Shown in pieces: positions 1 through 9,277 of a DNA stretch of 64,000 bases (within the stretch, counting starts at the first letter, position 1; each line of letters begins with the position of its first letter). This stretch comes from a virus: positions 62,001-126,000 of IMG/VR virus record IMGVR_UViG_3300032050_000009; one strand, 5' to 3'. The notes beneath the pieces were generated by a model that was not told the origin of the DNA, did not search any database, and worked only from the letters and a program-made list of their open reading frames with translations. The position numbers were made by a program, and so were the translations under genes.

Positions 1-2
1 GT

Positions 3-668
3 ATTAATATTACCATAACATCTGCGGCAACTAATACACTTGTATTTAGTGCGGGAACAGGTGGAGCCGGTGCCGTTAGTTCAGTTACTGCAGGCTCAGG
101 ATTATCAGGTAATTCAACAACAGGGGCAATTACATTAATTAATACTCAAGTTCAAGGAATAACAGGAATTACCGCTGGTTCAGGTATTTCGGTTAGTACC
201 ACCGATAATGTAACCACAATAACAAATGGAGTACAAGTTGCAATGCTGACATCCGACCAAACCAGTCTTACAACAACACTTGCGGACATTACTGATTTAT
301 CTTTTGCGGTTGTTAGTGGGAGTATCTATAGATTTAGGTTTGTATTTCATTATGAGGCCTTTAATACCTCAACAGGTAGTAGATGGACTATTAATGGCCC
401 TACCACCAGCATTCTGTCATATAGGTCAATGTATACTTTAGGTGTTGGAACACAAACATTAAACCCAGCCATAAATACTTATGATACACCAGCGACAGCA
501 AACGCATCATCAACCGCAACCGCAGGAAATATTGCGATAGTTGAAGGTGTTATAAAACCTTCGGCCAATGGGACTGTTGTTGCAAGATTTGCTTCAGAGT
601 TTCCGATTGCCGGTGCTTTTATTAGAGCAAAAGAAGGGTCATATGTTGAATATCAAAAAATTTCATAA
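3..668 (+). CDS. Tail fibre/adhesin protein, C-terminal part (5' truncated by window edge)
   Basis: The frame is open from base 3 without a start, so this is the last ~221 residues of a gene that begins before the window. The visible N-terminal part is rich in Gly, Ser, Thr, Asn and Ala, with GITAGSGISVS-type phrases typical of trimeric phage tail-fibre shafts. A more globular region follows (about 243-668), resembling a fibre tip with alternating beta-strand composition. An internal ATG at 243 could be mistaken for a start, but upstream coding character continues through it. The position just before a glycosylation cluster and near two other adhesins suggests a host-recognition region. Family assignment rests on composition only; no enzymatic motif is seen. 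Confidence 0.6.
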   Translation: MNITITSAATNTLVFSAGTGGAGAVSSVTAGSGLSGNSTTGAITLINTQVQGITGITAGSGISVSTTDNVTTITNGVQVAMLTSDQTSLTTTLADITDLSFAVVSGSIYRFRFVFHYEAFNTSTGSRWTINGPTTSILSYRSMYTLGVGTQTLNPAINTYDTPATANASSTATAGNIAIVEGVIKPSANGTVVARFASEFPIAGAFIRAKEGSYVEYQKIS

Positions 669-670
669 GT

Positions 671-871
671 ATGAAAAAATATATAATATACAATTATGTC
701 GGGAATGGATTTTGGGGCGGGGAATCTCGAGGATTCCAAGAAGGATTTGTTTATAACGATAAAGTAGAAATATTCGAATCTAAAATTGATGCCGAAAATG
801 AAATAACTAGCAACATCATATCTAATTATCAAGGAGTATTTGAGGTAATAGAGGTTTTCAGAAATATATAA
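671..871 (+). CDS. Small hypothetical protein (66 aa)
   Basis: A 66-residue product starts two bases after the stop of the fibre gene, so it is probably cotranscribed with it. It begins MKKYIIYNYVGNGFWGG and is otherwise mixed alpha/beta in composition with many aromatic residues. There is no signal peptide, membrane segment, Cys pair or recognisable family motif. The tight spacing and sensible codon use argue for a real gene; function is unknown. It may be a fibre accessory or chaperone judged only by its location. Confidence 0.5.
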   Translation: MKKYIIYNYVGNGFWGGESRGFQEGFVYNDKVEIFESKIDAENEITSNIISNYQGVFEVIEVFRNI

Positions 872-944
872 TCAATTTCAAAGATTTATTATTTCCTATT
901 TAATATTCATATTTAAATTTTATTAAAAAATATAAGATTTAATT

Positions 945-2195
945 ATGAACAGAATATTCGTACAAATCGCAAGTTACAGAGACCCTGAGCTCGTCCCAAC
1001 AATTAAAAGTATGTTGGAAAATGCAAAAAAACCAAAAAATTTAAGATTCGGTATTGCTCGTCAATTTCACCCTGAGGACGGTTTTGATGACCTTTCAGAA
1101 TGGAAAAAAGATAAAAGATTTAGAGTTTTAGATATTCCTCATATGGATTCTGAAGGAGTTTGTTGGGCAAGAAATTTAACTCAACAATTGTACGAAGGTG
1201 AAGAATATACAATGCAAATCGATTCACATATGAGGTTTGAAAAGGATTGGGATGTTGAGTTTATTTCAATGATTAAACAACTTCAAAAAGATGGTTACCC
1301 AAAACCATTATTGACAGGTTACGTTTCATCTTTTGACCCTGATAATGACCCACAAGGTCGCGTTAGAGAACCATGGAGAATGGTATTTGACCGTTTTATT
1401 CCTGAAGGGGCAGTATTCTTTTTACCAGAATCAATTCCTGGATGGCAGATGATGACAAAACCAATTCCGGCTCGTTTCTATTCGGCTCACTTCTGTTTTA
1501 CACTAGGAGCGTTTAGTGAAGAAGTTCAACATGACCCTGATTTTTATTTCCACGGAGAAGAGATTTCGATAGCCGCAAGAGCGTATACCTGGGGTTATGA
1601 TTTATTCCACCCTCATAAAGTTCTTGTATGGCATGAATATACTCGTAAAGGTAGAGTTAAACAGTGGGATGATGTTAGAGATTGGGGTAAGAAAAATGAC
1701 TACTGTCACAAAAAGAATCGCTCATTGTTTGGAATGGATGATGAAGGAGAGATGGACCATGGTAAATATGGATTTGGTCCAATCAGAAGTTTAAGAGATT
1801 ATGAAAAATATTCAGGTTTGTTATTCTCAAAAAGAGCAGTACAACAATACACTTTAGATAAAGAATATCCACCAAATCCATATAACTACGCAAGTGAAGA
1901 AGAATGGATGAACGATTTTGCGGCAATATTCAAGCACTGTATTGATGTTGGTTATTCTCAAGTACCTGAAACTGACTATGAATTTTGGGTAGTTGCTTTC
2001 CATGATGAAAATGATGAGACAATTTATAGAAAAGATGCTGACCCTGGTGAAATTAATATGATGATGAATGACCCCGATGGTTACTGCAAAGTTTGGAGAG
2101 AATTTGAAACCTCAAAGAAACCAAAGTATTGGGTAGTTTGGCCATACTCAGTATCTAAAGGATGGTGTGAGAGAATAAGCGGAAATTTATATTAA
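945..2195 (+). CDS. GlcNAc-type glycosyltransferase (GT-A fold, Skp1/GlcNAc family-like)
   Basis: This 416-residue protein resembles the GlcNAc-transferase family of Pfam PF11397, whose eukaryotic members include the Skp1 hydroxyproline GlcNAc transferase. It opens with FVQIASYRDPEL (residues 5-16), the typical first strand of the family. MQIDSHMRF (about residues 90-98) carries the expected DxH/DxD-like metal site. FHGEEI, AARAYTWGYD and WHEYTR around residues 205-232 match the family's acceptor-side motifs. It would use a UDP-sugar; the acceptor is unknown. It is the first of six plus-strand genes of glycan-type enzymes (945-9277), followed 6 bases later by the next. Its DNA looks less AT-rich than the next genes. 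Family call is fairly secure, substrate is not. Confidence 0.8.
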   Translation: MNRIFVQIASYRDPELVPTIKSMLENAKKPKNLRFGIARQFHPEDGFDDLSEWKKDKRFRVLDIPHMDSEGVCWARNLTQQLYEGEEYTMQIDSHMRFEKDWDVEFISMIKQLQKDGYPKPLLTGYVSSFDPDNDPQGRVREPWRMVFDRFIPEGAVFFLPESIPGWQMMTKPIPARFYSAHFCFTLGAFSEEVQHDPDFYFHGEEISIAARAYTWGYDLFHPHKVLVWHEYTRKGRVKQWDDVRDWGKKNDYCHKKNRSLFGMDDEGEMDHGKYGFGPIRSLRDYEKYSGLLFSKRAVQQYTLDKEYPPNPYNYASEEEWMNDFAAIFKHCIDVGYSQVPETDYEFWVVAFHDENDETIYRKDADPGEINMMMNDPDGYCKVWREFETSKKPKYWVVWPYSVSKGWCERISGNLY

Positions 2196-2201
2196 TTTAA
2201 T

Positions 2202-3146
2202 ATGAAATTAAGAATCCATAATCCAACTAATGAGATTACAAAAAAAAATCGTGATTATAATGTTTTTTGGGATGATTTAACTATTGAACTAAAAAAAAAT
2301 AACGAAGTTTATGAAAACAGATTTTTTGAGCAAGCTCATTTTGATAGATTTAATGTGAATTTTAAATCTTTATCAAAACAAGACGGATTATTAATGTTAG
2401 AATGCGAATATCTCATAGAAAATATTGAAACGGGTGATTTTTTAATTTTTTCAGTGGCAGATGATTTAACACACTGTATATTAGATGAGAGAAGTAACCC
2501 AAAACTAAAAAAAGTTTTTGTTTCTCAATTTATAGACTATAAAATAAAACATCACGTAGATGATTATTTTGAAAAATATTCTCCTTGGATTTATTTTCCT
2601 AGTTTTGATGTTGATTTAGAGCAATTTTACCAAAAAAGAAAGGAGAAAAACTCATTTGTTGATAAATTATTTTTTAGGGGGGCAACCGCACATAGACCAA
2701 TTATTAACCATTTTGATAGAAACATTTTAGAAGGATTAAATCCGATAAATACTAATGACTATTTTAATGAGCTAATAAATTACAGCATTGGTTTATCAAT
2801 TGCGGGGGTCGGAGAATTATGTTATAGGGATGTGGAATATATGGCATTAGGAATTCCATTTATACGGTTTGAGTTCCAGTCTCAATTAATTGAGCCATTA
2901 ATACCAGGACATCATTATATTTCAATACCGTATGATAATTCTATCCCAAAACATAACGAAGTTTTTACAGACAGATTAGGAGAATTTAATCACGCAAAAA
3001 TTATTGAGAGTAAATTTAAAGAAATAATTAACGATAAAGAATATTTAAAATTTGTTGGCGAAAACGCAAGAAAATATTATGAAAAGAATTTATCAAAAAA
3101 ATCAAGATTAGAAAACTCAATTAAATTAATAAATGAAATATTATGA
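2202..3146 (+). CDS. Probable GT-B glycosyltransferase (GT90/exostosin-like)
   Basis: The 314-residue product has a C-terminal half like nucleotide-sugar-binding GT-B domains: LFFRGATAHRPI near residue 155, then SIGLSIAGVGELCYRDVEYM and ALGIPFIRFEF (about 195-225), and LIPGHHYISIPY further on. In GT90/CAP10 and exostosin-like enzymes the arrangement 'FRG...', 'G.GE..YR..E.MA.G.P' and 'P..HYI' is characteristic. The N-terminal half is not diagnostic. Its stop overlaps the next gene's start (ATGA-type, 3143-3146), so translation is probably coupled. Its role within the cluster is inferred to be transfer of one sugar onto a phage or host glycan; donor and acceptor cannot be told from sequence. 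Confidence 0.65.
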   Translation: MKLRIHNPTNEITKKNRDYNVFWDDLTIELKKNNEVYENRFFEQAHFDRFNVNFKSLSKQDGLLMLECEYLIENIETGDFLIFSVADDLTHCILDERSNPKLKKVFVSQFIDYKIKHHVDDYFEKYSPWIYFPSFDVDLEQFYQKRKEKNSFVDKLFFRGATAHRPIINHFDRNILEGLNPINTNDYFNELINYSIGLSIAGVGELCYRDVEYMALGIPFIRFEFQSQLIEPLIPGHHYISIPYDNSIPKHNEVFTDRLGEFNHAKIIESKFKEIINDKEYLKFVGENARKYYEKNLSKKSRLENSIKLINEIL

Positions 3147-5395
3147 AAACTTTAATATATACATCAATATATTCTAACCTATGGGGTACCGAATTTGGAG
3201 GGAGACCTAGCAGAGAATTGCATTATAAATATAGTTTATTATCAATTTTAAAACTTAATCCTGATAAACTAATATGTTTCACTAGCGAGGAAGAACTGGG
3301 TGAGTTAAAATCTTGGTTTTATGAAATAAATAAAATTTCAGAAGATAAATTAGAATTTATTGTTTTTGATTTAACTGAAAGTCGTTTTTTCAATGAAATT
3401 AGAAATTTAAAAAATTTGTCAGAAATTATAACTTCGGATAGATGTTATGAAATACAATATAATAAATTTTTTTGGTTGGAAAACATTACAAATATTGAAG
3501 ACTATGAAAAAATTTATTGGTTTGATGCCGGACTATCCCATGGGGGGTTATTTCCTGAAGAGTATTCTTATGGACAAGGGTTCCAAAAACATTTTTCATT
3601 TACAGTATTTAATGAAGATTATTTAAATTACTTAAATACAATAACTAAAGACAAAATTGTGATTGTTAGTAAAAACAACAGCGGTAGATTTTATTGGAGC
3701 TCCTCAATTCCAACAAAGTATTATGACAGTTATAACAATAGTGAACATATTATTGGTGGTTTTTTTGGGGGAAACGTAAGCTTAATGGTAGAATTTAAAA
3801 ATCAATTTGAAAAAATACTTTTTTCATTATTAACAAATGAATCCGAATTATATCATGAAGAATTGATTATGTCTTTTATGTATTTTAATAATCCTGTACT
3901 GTTTACGCCATTAAAATTTGATGATTGGTATAATAGAAATAATCCAGAAACAAATAGTTTAATTATTAAGTATTTTTATGAAATTTTTAAAATAAAATCC
4001 TCCTCTAAAATTTGCATCGCAACCTCTTGTATTGAGATTAATGGTGGAAGTCATTATGTCGAAAAAACTAAAAATCTTATAGAAAGTTATTTAAAATATA
4101 CAAAATATGATTTAGTCATATTAACTAACCAAATGAAACAATTTGAGGAAATAAAAAATTACCGAGTTAAATTTTTTAATTACTACGATAATTTTAATGA
4201 GCCTTTAACATCGGCAAACTTTTTTAATATGCACCTAAAACGGTTACCAATTAAATTATCATTAAATTTAGGATATGAAATTATTTTTTATAATGATTGT
4301 GATTGTTTTATAACAGGATGGGATAATGATAGTTTTATAGAAAAATGTAATGAAGATTTTGATGTGGCATTTGTTTCCCACGCCAATCCCCAATTGGGTG
4401 GATTGAGGTCTATTTATAAACATTTTCAGGATAAGATAGATATTGAATTTAATGAACTATATTATGATGAATTAGATAACGCTCCAAATCCGGCCGAAAC
4501 TAGAGTCATTTTCAAAAAAAATGAAAAATTAATTAAATTTTTACATTTTTGGGATTTAGTTTCTTATAAAAACAACGATTATTTTACATACCATGATGGT
4601 GTTTATTTTGGAACATCGGCGATATACTCAGGTATGAAAATGATTGGAATAACTCCATTCGATGAATTTACAAAATATTGTAGAATAAGTCATGATGGAG
4701 GCGAATTAGACTATTTTGGTATTAAAATTATAGAAAACACGGTTGATATGGAACAAAATCATACAGAAATTGAAAGTTATGTTCACGGCTCCTTTAATTA
4801 TAAAGGACTTTCTATGTTACAACATAGAAATATAAATGATAAATTTAAGAAATTGTTAGAAACGACTAAACCAAAAAAAATTATAGAAATTGGTACTGAG
4901 TTCGGTGGGCTAACACTTTTGTTACAAGACATTGTACATGAATTAAATTTAGATACTATCATAAGAACTTATGATATAAAAGACCCAGTTTTTCTTTTAA
5001 GTCACCCTGAGTTAAAAGATAACGTTGAAATTATAAAAAAAGATTTATTTTTATATAATCCATTTAGATTATCAGAAAATTCTACCAAAGAACTCAAAGA
5101 GTTTATGTCAGATGACGGGGTTAACATAATATTATGTGACGGAGGGGATAAAAAAAATGAATTCAACGCTCTTTCAAAAATACTGAATGATGGTGATATA
5201 ATCATGTTACATGATTATATTACAGATGAACACGAGTTTCAAGAAAAATTTTTAAATAAAATTTGGAATTGGCACGAATCAAAATTTTCAGATATTGAAA
5301 TCTCAGTTAAGGAAAATAATTTAGAACCTTTTATGCCTGATGATTTTTTACAAGTCGTATGGGGTTCATTTATTAAAAAAAGAAATGAGGGCTAA
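3143..5395 (+). CDS. Three-module protein: HtrL/YibB-like domain + GT-A-like domain + class I SAM methyltransferase-like domain
   Basis: A 750-residue fusion. Module 1 (about 1-280) matches the HtrL/YibB family (PF09612), with YWFDAGLSHGG and FFGGNVSLM. Module 2 (about 290-545) looks like a GT-A glycosyltransferase: it begins KICIATSCIEINGG and carries a DxD-like FYNDCDCF, then YFTYHDGVYFG. Module 3 (about 570-748) is a Rossmann methyltransferase or cephalosporin-hydroxylase-like domain: KIIEIGTEFGGLTLLL, ILCDGGDKKNEFNAL, IIMLHDYI, KIWNW. Modules 1 and 3 have clear paralogues in the gene at 6908-9277, where they occur in the opposite order. It overlaps both neighbours by a few bases. The cluster probably builds or caps a glycan; the precise chemistry of each module is inferred from family resemblance. 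Confidence 0.7.
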   Translation: MKTLIYTSIYSNLWGTEFGGRPSRELHYKYSLLSILKLNPDKLICFTSEEELGELKSWFYEINKISEDKLEFIVFDLTESRFFNEIRNLKNLSEIITSDRCYEIQYNKFFWLENITNIEDYEKIYWFDAGLSHGGLFPEEYSYGQGFQKHFSFTVFNEDYLNYLNTITKDKIVIVSKNNSGRFYWSSSIPTKYYDSYNNSEHIIGGFFGGNVSLMVEFKNQFEKILFSLLTNESELYHEELIMSFMYFNNPVLFTPLKFDDWYNRNNPETNSLIIKYFYEIFKIKSSSKICIATSCIEINGGSHYVEKTKNLIESYLKYTKYDLVILTNQMKQFEEIKNYRVKFFNYYDNFNEPLTSANFFNMHLKRLPIKLSLNLGYEIIFYNDCDCFITGWDNDSFIEKCNEDFDVAFVSHANPQLGGLRSIYKHFQDKIDIEFNELYYDELDNAPNPAETRVIFKKNEKLIKFLHFWDLVSYKNNDYFTYHDGVYFGTSAIYSGMKMIGITPFDEFTKYCRISHDGGELDYFGIKIIENTVDMEQNHTEIESYVHGSFNYKGLSMLQHRNINDKFKKLLETTKPKKIIEIGTEFGGLTLLLQDIVHELNLDTIIRTYDIKDPVFLLSHPELKDNVEIIKKDLFLYNPFRLSENSTKELKEFMSDDGVNIILCDGGDKKNEFNALSKILNDGDIIMLHDYITDEHEFQEKFLNKIWNWHESKFSDIEISVKENNLEPFMPDDFLQVVWGSFIKKRNEG

Positions 5396-6281
5396 AATTA
5401 TTCTCCATTGCATTTCAGGATTCGGGGACCAATATGCAAATATTTTGACAGGATACAAAGCATGTAAAGATTTTACTAATTTCGGGTACGAAGTTGAAAT
5501 TTTATGGATAAATAAAAATTTATACTTTTCTCCAGATTTACCTTTAGATTATCTTTATGACTTTAGTCTTTTTAAAAAAATGAATATAAAAATAAATTAT
5601 ATACATAATGAGTCTGAGATTTCAGACGGTTTTTTATATTTAAACACCGGTCAAAACGCAATAAAAATATTTGTTGACAAAATAATCGATGAAATTAATG
5701 AATATGAATTACCTGTTTTTGACTATTTTGGTTTTCGCAGAAACTCTTACTCGTCTTTTTGTCCTGAAAAATTACCTGATTTTGATTATCAGTTTATAAA
5801 TGAAGAAGTACTTGAAATTGGAAATAAGTTTATAGAAAAAAAATCAAAAATTAAATCTGTTCATTTTAGATGTGACGATTTATTTATTCTTTCAGATTAT
5901 GATATTGTACTCGAAGATGTTTTTTATAACTCAATGATTAATAGGGTTTACGAATTTATTGAAATGAATAATAATCAGGATATAATGATTTGTTCTAACA
6001 ATAAAAGTTTAGTAAAACATATTACAAAAAATTTCAAAAATACATTTTATAATACATTTGATAGTGACTTAGATTTACATTATTCATATAATAAAAATTA
6101 TGAAGAAATGATTAATATTAATCACGCTAGACAAATTGTGGCAGAAATGACCTTATTTTCAAGATGTGATAATATTTTCACTGTTAGTAAAAGTCTATCA
6201 AACTTTTTAACATACGGTGTTGCTCATAATCATTATCATAAGGACTGGGATACTAAAATAAAAAATTTAATAACTAATTAA
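5385..6281 (+). CDS. Probable fucosyltransferase-like (GT11/GT23-type) glycosyltransferase
   Basis: I start this 298-residue protein at the ATG at 5385, which overlaps the previous stop by 11 bases; an upstream in-frame ATG at 5340 would add 15 residues lying entirely inside the preceding gene and is less likely. It begins KIILHCISGFGDQYANILTG, reminiscent of the glycine-rich first strand of fucosyltransferases. The C-terminal half has VHFRCDDLF (the H-x-R type nucleotide-sugar site), IMICSNNKSLVKHI, and AEMTLFSRCDNIFTVSKS near the end, the order seen in GT11/NodZ-like enzymes. Strongly AT-rich, like its neighbours. The GT call is moderately supported; fucose as the sugar is a guess from fold-level similarity. 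Confidence 0.5.
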   Translation: MRAKIILHCISGFGDQYANILTGYKACKDFTNFGYEVEILWINKNLYFSPDLPLDYLYDFSLFKKMNIKINYIHNESEISDGFLYLNTGQNAIKIFVDKIIDEINEYELPVFDYFGFRRNSYSSFCPEKLPDFDYQFINEEVLEIGNKFIEKKSKIKSVHFRCDDLFILSDYDIVLEDVFYNSMINRVYEFIEMNNNQDIMICSNNKSLVKHITKNFKNTFYNTFDSDLDLHYSYNKNYEEMININHARQIVAEMTLFSRCDNIFTVSKSLSNFLTYGVAHNHYHKDWDTKIKNLITN

Positions 6282-6289
6282 AAAATATT

Positions 6290-6889
6290 ATGGATTGTTT
6301 TTCACAAATTGGTCAAGATAAAATAGTTTTAAAATACTTAAAAAATAAACAAAATGGTTTTTTTGTAGATATTGGTTGCGGATATCCTAAAAATATTAAC
6401 AATACTTATTTATTAGAAAGTAAATATAACTGGAACGGAATATCTATCGATTTAAATGATTGTAAAGAGGATAATGGTGAAGGATGGGAAAGTATACGTA
6501 AAACTAAAAGAATTCTTTCTGATGCTCTAACAATAAATTATTCTGATTTATTTAAAAATAATAATTTACCATATAATGTTGATTATTTAAGCTTGGATTT
6601 AGAACCACCAGAATTAACGCTAGAATGTTTATATAAAATACCTTTTGACGAGTATAATTTCAACGTAATCTCATTTGAGATTGACACTGGTAGAGAAGGT
6701 GATTATTACAGAATCTCAAAAAGCCGCGAATTTTTACAGTCTAAAGGTTACACATTAATTGGTTCTTTGTGTGGAGGGCAGGATGACATATATCTACATA
6801 ATTCAATATCTCACTTAAAAAATGAATTTAAATTTGAGGACCCATCAATTGAATGGACAACTTGGCCCCAATCTACATTATATAAATAA
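6290..6889 (+). CDS. FkbM-family SAM methyltransferase
   Basis: A 199-residue protein with the compact FkbM (Methyltransf_21) layout: SQIGQDKIVLKYL near residue 5, then GFFVDIGCGYPKNINNTYLL (motif I, SAM-binding glycine loop), NWNGISIDLN (motif II acidic residue), YLSLDLEPPE and NVISFEID (later strands). FkbM enzymes usually O-methylate sugars or small metabolites. It sits 8 bases after the fucosyltransferase-like gene and 18 before the second fusion gene, so it is in the same operon. Likely role: O-methylation of a sugar added by the neighbouring transferases, perhaps capping chain growth (inference). Length is typical for the minimal domain. Confidence 0.8.
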   Translation: MDCFSQIGQDKIVLKYLKNKQNGFFVDIGCGYPKNINNTYLLESKYNWNGISIDLNDCKEDNGEGWESIRKTKRILSDALTINYSDLFKNNNLPYNVDYLSLDLEPPELTLECLYKIPFDEYNFNVISFEIDTGREGDYYRISKSREFLQSKGYTLIGSLCGGQDDIYLHNSISHLKNEFKFEDPSIEWTTWPQSTLYK

Positions 6890-6907
6890 ACATTAAAAAT
6901 ATTAAAC

Positions 6908-9277
6908 ATGATTTTTCAAAATAAGATAACTAAAAAAAGTAATTTAGTAGATAACGATAGTTTGTCGGTTTATAATAATGAATGGGTTGCCCAACAAAAT
7001 CATAACGCATTCGAAATTTTCTTTTATTTCATAAAGGAGACCAGACCTAAAAGAATTTTAGAAATAGGAACTGCTCTAGGTGGATTTACTTATTTTTTAA
7101 AAGATACTTGTAATTCTCTAAATATAGATTGTGAAATAATGTCATTTGATATAAATGAAAATCATACATATGAAAAATTAAAAGAATTTGGAGTTGATGT
7201 GAGCGTTGAAAATATTTTTGACTCAAATTATACTACAGTTTCACAAAGTGTTATTGACTTTATTCAATCTGAAGGAACTACAATTGTATTGTGTGATGGT
7301 GGTAATAAAAAATTAGAATTTAATATTTTGTCAAATTATTTAAAAGAAAATGATTTTATATTAGGACATGACTATTCATACGATAAAGAATATTTTGATA
7401 ATAATATAAATCTTAAAATTTGGAATTGGTTAGAATTAACTGAAAAAGATATTGAGGAACCATGTAATAGAAATAATTTAGTTGATTACAGAAGAGATTT
7501 ATTCCAATCTGTTGTTTGGGTATGTAAAATGAAATCTGATGAAAAAATAAATGAACCTAAAGAAAATGAGAATATAGAAATTATGGAACCTGAGAACTTA
7601 AGTCACACAACTTTTGTAACAGGATTGTGGAACATTAAAAGAGATTCATTAACTGAAGGATGGTCTAGAAGTTTCGACCATTATTTGGAAAAATTTAATG
7701 AATTATTAAAAGTAAATGTTAACTTAATTATTTTTGGAGAAAAGGAATTAGAGTCTTTTGTTTGGGAAAGAAGAAGTAAATCAAACACGCAATTTATAGA
7801 AAGAAGTGTAGAATGGTTTAAGTCATCTGTACCGTATGAAAAAATTCAAGAGATTAGAAACAATCCTGAATGGTACGGTCAGTCAGGATGGCTTCCCGAC
7901 TCAACACAAGCGAAATTAGAATGGTATAATCCATTAGTCATGTCAAAAATGTTTTTACTACATGATGCAAAAATAATGGACCAATTTAATTCGGATGAAA
8001 TGTATTGGATTGATGCAGGATTATCAAACACGGTTCATCCAGGTTATTTTACTCACGATAAGGTACAAAATAAACTGAGTAAGTATTTTAATAAATTTAG
8101 TTTTGTTTGTTTCCCATACGAAGCGTCAAATGAAATTCATGGGTTTTCTTATCCTAAAATAAATGAATACGCCGGTTCAAATGTAAATTTGGTTGGTAGA
8201 GGAGGATTCTTCGGAGGACCTAAGGAAAGTATTTCTGAAATTAACTCAATCTATTATTCGATGTTGATTAATACCCTAACAGATGGATATATGGGCACTG
8301 AAGAATCAATATTTTCGATATTATTATACAAGTATTCTAATTTAATTAACTACTTTGAAATCGAAGATAATGGACTTATGGGTAAATTTTTTGAGGATTT
8401 GAAAAATGATACTTTAGAGGTCAAAACTAAACACACATTACCAAGTGGAGAACCTGTTAAAGATATTAGTAAGACATCACTATATGTGATTGGTTTTAAT
8501 AGTCCAAATCAACTAAAAACATTAATTCAATCTATGGTTGAATATGATGAGGATTTTATCAAAAAACCAAAGAAATATCTTTTGAATAACTCAACGGATA
8601 GAAGTACTGATTCGGGTTACGAAGAATTGTGTGCAATGTATGATTTTGAAATAATTAATCCTGGTGAAAACTTGGGTATATGTGGGGGTAGACAATTTGT
8701 TGCCGAACATTTTGATAAGACAGACTCAGAATTTTATTGGTGGTTTGAGGATGACATGTTTTTCTATCCAAAAAAAGGAGAAGTATGTAGAAATGGGTTT
8801 AATAGATACGTGAGTAATTTATACGATAAAAGTATGAGAATTGCTCAATCTGAGAATTTTGATTTTTTGAAGCTCAATTTTTCTGAGTTTTTTGGTGATA
8901 ATTCGGTGCAGTGGTCATGGTATAATACGCCGCAACATGTTAGAGAAGAGTTTTGGCCTCAAAATACTAAATTACCTCAAATGGGATTAGACCCAAATGC
9001 TCCGAGAACTGTCTTCAAAAATATTAAATCTTTAGATGGAGTTCCATATGCCGATGGAGAAATTTATTACTGCAACTGGCCACAAGTAATTTCTAAGAAA
9101 GGTAACCAAAAAATGTTTTTAGACACAAAGTGGGCACACCCATACGAACAGACTTGGATGTCGTTTATGTATCAGGAAACTAAAAAGGGTAACTTAAATG
9201 GTGGAATATTATTGATGACTCCTACTGAGCACAACCGTTTTGAACACTACGCGGCCGAACTTAGAAAAGAAAGTTAA
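6908..9277 (+). CDS. Three-module protein: methyltransferase-like domain + HtrL/YibB-like domain + GT2-like domain
   Basis: A 789-residue fusion. Module 1 (about 45-215) is a Rossmann domain paralogous to the C-terminus of the 3143-5395 product: RILEIGTALGGFTYFL, IVLCDGGNKKLEFNIL, FILGHDYSYD, KIWNWLE. Module 2 (about 232-500) is HtrL/YibB-like: TTFVTGLWNIKRDS, EMYWIDAGLSNTVHPGY, GRGGFFGGP. Module 3 (about 520-789) is GT2-like, with SLYVIGFNSPNQLKTLIQS, PGENLGICGGRQF and the acidic WWFEDDMFF metal site near residue 611. The shared modules are in the reverse order to the earlier gene. It ends the glycan cluster, overlapping the convergent HNH gene by 4 bases. The activities are inferred from folds and motifs; acceptor unknown. 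Confidence 0.7.
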   Translation: MIFQNKITKKSNLVDNDSLSVYNNEWVAQQNHNAFEIFFYFIKETRPKRILEIGTALGGFTYFLKDTCNSLNIDCEIMSFDINENHTYEKLKEFGVDVSVENIFDSNYTTVSQSVIDFIQSEGTTIVLCDGGNKKLEFNILSNYLKENDFILGHDYSYDKEYFDNNINLKIWNWLELTEKDIEEPCNRNNLVDYRRDLFQSVVWVCKMKSDEKINEPKENENIEIMEPENLSHTTFVTGLWNIKRDSLTEGWSRSFDHYLEKFNELLKVNVNLIIFGEKELESFVWERRSKSNTQFIERSVEWFKSSVPYEKIQEIRNNPEWYGQSGWLPDSTQAKLEWYNPLVMSKMFLLHDAKIMDQFNSDEMYWIDAGLSNTVHPGYFTHDKVQNKLSKYFNKFSFVCFPYEASNEIHGFSYPKINEYAGSNVNLVGRGGFFGGPKESISEINSIYYSMLINTLTDGYMGTEESIFSILLYKYSNLINYFEIEDNGLMGKFFEDLKNDTLEVKTKHTLPSGEPVKDISKTSLYVIGFNSPNQLKTLIQSMVEYDEDFIKKPKKYLLNNSTDRSTDSGYEELCAMYDFEIINPGENLGICGGRQFVAEHFDKTDSEFYWWFEDDMFFYPKKGEVCRNGFNRYVSNLYDKSMRIAQSENFDFLKLNFSEFFGDNSVQWSWYNTPQHVREEFWPQNTKLPQMGLDPNAPRTVFKNIKSLDGVPYADGEIYYCNWPQVISKKGNQKMFLDTKWAHPYEQTWMSFMYQETKKGNLNGGILLMTPTEHNRFEHYAAELRKES

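Noticed and set aside
5340-5384. Upstream in-frame ATG extending the fucosyltransferase-like gene
   Set aside because: The added 15 residues fall wholly within the preceding gene and look unrelated to the family start; the ATG at 5385 gives an ordinary overlap.
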